From positions 23,356 to 29,556 of the forward strand of contig DODZ01000019.1 of the NCBI GenBank assembly GCA_003524145.1: a stretch of 6,201 nt of DNA, written 5' to 3'. The stretch comes from Candidatus Apopatosoma intestinale (lineage in GTDB: Bacteria; Bacillota; Clostridia; Oscillospirales; CAG-272). Below the pieces are notes generated by a model. The model had not been told where the DNA came from. It was given only the letters and a program-made list of their open reading frames with translations, and did not search any database. A program made the translations under genes and the position numbers. This document shows, piece after piece, positions 5,380 through 6,201 of the stretch; position 1 is the first letter of the stretch; each line of letters opens with the position of its first letter.

Positions 5380-5943
5380 ATGGCGATAAAAATATTTATA
5401 GATCAGGGTCACAATCCCGAAAATCCGAATGCGGGCGCGGAGGGTAACGGCTACAGAGAGCAGGATCTTGTTTATTATATAGGAGAAGAGCTGAATACGC
5501 TCTTAAATGAAAATCCGGATTTCGAGGCGATGCTCTCGCGCAATACGCCCGATGAGATACTCGGCATGAGCGTCGCTTCGTCACTTCGCGAGCGGGTAAA
5601 CGCCGCAAACGAATGGGGCGCGGATTATTTTATCAGTCTGCATGCGAATGCCTCGGATATCCCGACTGCATCGGGCAGTGAAGCTTTTGTTTACAGCAGC
5701 GGCTCGGCGGCACTTCCGCTTGCCGAAAATATTCTCATCGGTCTGCATGACGCAACGGGACTGGAAAACCGCGGCGTTTCCTCTCGCCCGACGCTGTATG
5801 TCCTGCGCGCCACAGATATGCCTGCTACGCTCATAGAGCTCGGTTTCATCACTAACGCCGAGGATGCCGCGCTCATGGCAAATAATCCGCGCCTTTTCGC
5901 ACAAGGGATATATAATGGAATTCTGATGTTTTTCGGGATGTGA
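5380..5943 (+). CDS. N-acetylmuramoyl-L-alanine amidase (Amidase_3, zinc-dependent)
   Basis: The 187-residue product is a single catalytic domain that cleaves the bond between N-acetylmuramic acid and L-alanine in peptidoglycan. Zinc ligands fit H11 in FIDQGHNP, E27 in GYREQDL and H88 in ISLHANAS. The catalytic glutamate fits E153 in LIELGFITNAED. The first motif has Gln where Pro is usual (DPGH). No signal peptide, membrane segment or wall-binding repeat is present, as in some sporulation or mother-cell amidases such as CwlC and in phage lysins. It may act after cell lysis or leave by another route. The ATG at 5380 is set by GGAGG 7 bases upstream, inside a terminator stem. No separate promoter is clear in the 62-base gap after the permease gene. 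A link to the ABC operon is by position only. Confidence 0.93.
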   Translation: MAIKIFIDQGHNPENPNAGAEGNGYREQDLVYYIGEELNTLLNENPDFEAMLSRNTPDEILGMSVASSLRERVNAANEWGADYFISLHANASDIPTASGSEAFVYSSGSAALPLAENILIGLHDATGLENRGVSSRPTLYVLRATDMPATLIELGFITNAEDAALMANNPRLFAQGIYNGILMFFGM

Positions 5944-5956
5944 GTTTTCTGAGGAG

Positions 5957-5979
5957 AAAAGAAAAAAGACTTTTCTTTT
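5957..5979 (+). terminator. Weak AT-only hairpin after the amidase
   Basis: AAAAGAAAA (5957-5965) pairs with TTTTCTTTT (5971-5979) around a 5-base loop, 13 bases past the amidase stop, and ends in T-rich sequence. With few G-C pairs it would be a weak terminator. It is the nearest candidate for the end of the amidase transcript. Confidence 0.4.
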
Positions 5980-5982
5980 ATT

Positions 5983-6182
5983 GTACTTTTGCGTGACCAA
6001 AAGTACCAAAAGTCAGCAAGGAGGACTCACGCCGTCCTCCTTCCGAACCTCGTGCGGCGTGCACGAGTTAGTCGCAAGAAGTAGTGCGTGGCGAGTGCGT
6101 GCGGCAAGGGATAAATCGAAAGTCGATGGTTTTACCACTCTCCACGATTTCAACTATACCACGCGTGCGAACATAGCGCACG
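5983..6182. repeat. Cluster of inverted repeats, probable structured or repeat element
   Basis: Five pairings sit in 200 bases: GTACTTTTG/CAAAAGTAC (5983-5991 with 5998-6006); AAGGAGGAC/GTCCTCCTT (6018-6026 with 6034-6042); CTCGTGC/GCACGAG (6049-6055 with 6061-6067); CGTGGCGAGTG/CACTCTCCACG (6087-6097 with 6136-6146, one mismatch), which encloses ATCGA/TCGAT (6115-6119 with 6123-6127); and CGTGCG/CGCACG (6164-6169 with 6177-6182). A forward frame is open to the right edge but has no convincing start or ribosome binding site. Such regular folding suggests a structured RNA or a non-coding dispersed element. Confidence 0.6.
6165..6178 (+). repeat. 14-base direct repeat, right copy
   Basis: GTGCGAACATAGCG, identical to 91-104 and in the same orientation. 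Here it sits within a 6-bp inverted repeat (CGTGCG/CGCACG). The left copy lacks the right-hand arm, so the symmetry is not shared by both copies. Confidence 0.6.
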
Positions 6183-6201
6183 AAAAAGCCGAGCAGATTC
6201 G

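Noticed and set aside
5581..6009. A 142-codon minus-strand frame over the amidase end
   Set aside because: It starts inside the inverted repeat at 5983-6006 and is otherwise antisense to the amidase, whose catalytic residues define the true frame.

Overview
The window looks like chromosomal DNA from a low-to-mid GC Firmicute, most likely a Clostridia/Oscillospiraceae-type gut anaerobe. The evidence is the Gram-positive gene order rpmH-rnpA-yidD-yidC-jag, strong AGGAGG-type ribosome binding sites, consensus SigA promoters, rho-independent terminators and a YtrA-type GntR/ABC operon. The taxon is inferred from style, not from a database search.

Layout: positions 1-238 are non-coding and repeat-like, with a short open frame running in from the left edge. 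A strong terminator (239-270) closes a leftward operon read on the minus strand: rpmH (2989-3123), rnpA (2458-2868), yidD (2240-2461), yidC (1205-2203) and jag (295-1167). A second terminator-like hairpin (2920-2955) lies between rpmH and rnpA and probably acts as an attenuator. A divergent intergenic region (3124-3370) holds one consensus promoter for each side, an AT-rich core and a single perfect DnaA-box sequence. Rightward genes encode a YtrA-like GntR repressor (3371-3757), an ABC ATPase (3741-4439) and an ABC-2-type permease (4433-5317), with overlapping ends. A 15-bp terminator hairpin, whose 3' arm carries the Shine-Dalgarno of the next gene, then leads into a leaderless cell-wall amidase (5380-5943). 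The last 250 bases are non-coding and contain a run of inverted repeats.

How the genes fit together: the minus-strand operon combines ribosomal protein L34, the protein of RNase P, and the YidD/YidC/Jag group that serves membrane-protein insertion and, for Jag/KhpB, RNA-linked control of envelope growth. The plus-strand operon is a small self-regulated transporter of unknown substrate. The amidase cuts peptidoglycan and may be controlled separately through its hairpin.

The most unusual parts are the terminator/ribosome-binding-site composite at 5335-5379 and the structured repeat-like DNA at both ends. The two ends share an exact 14-base word in the same orientation, so both may belong to one dispersed repeat family. 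No complete new defence or mobile system is visible. All protein-coding genes belong to recognisable families.
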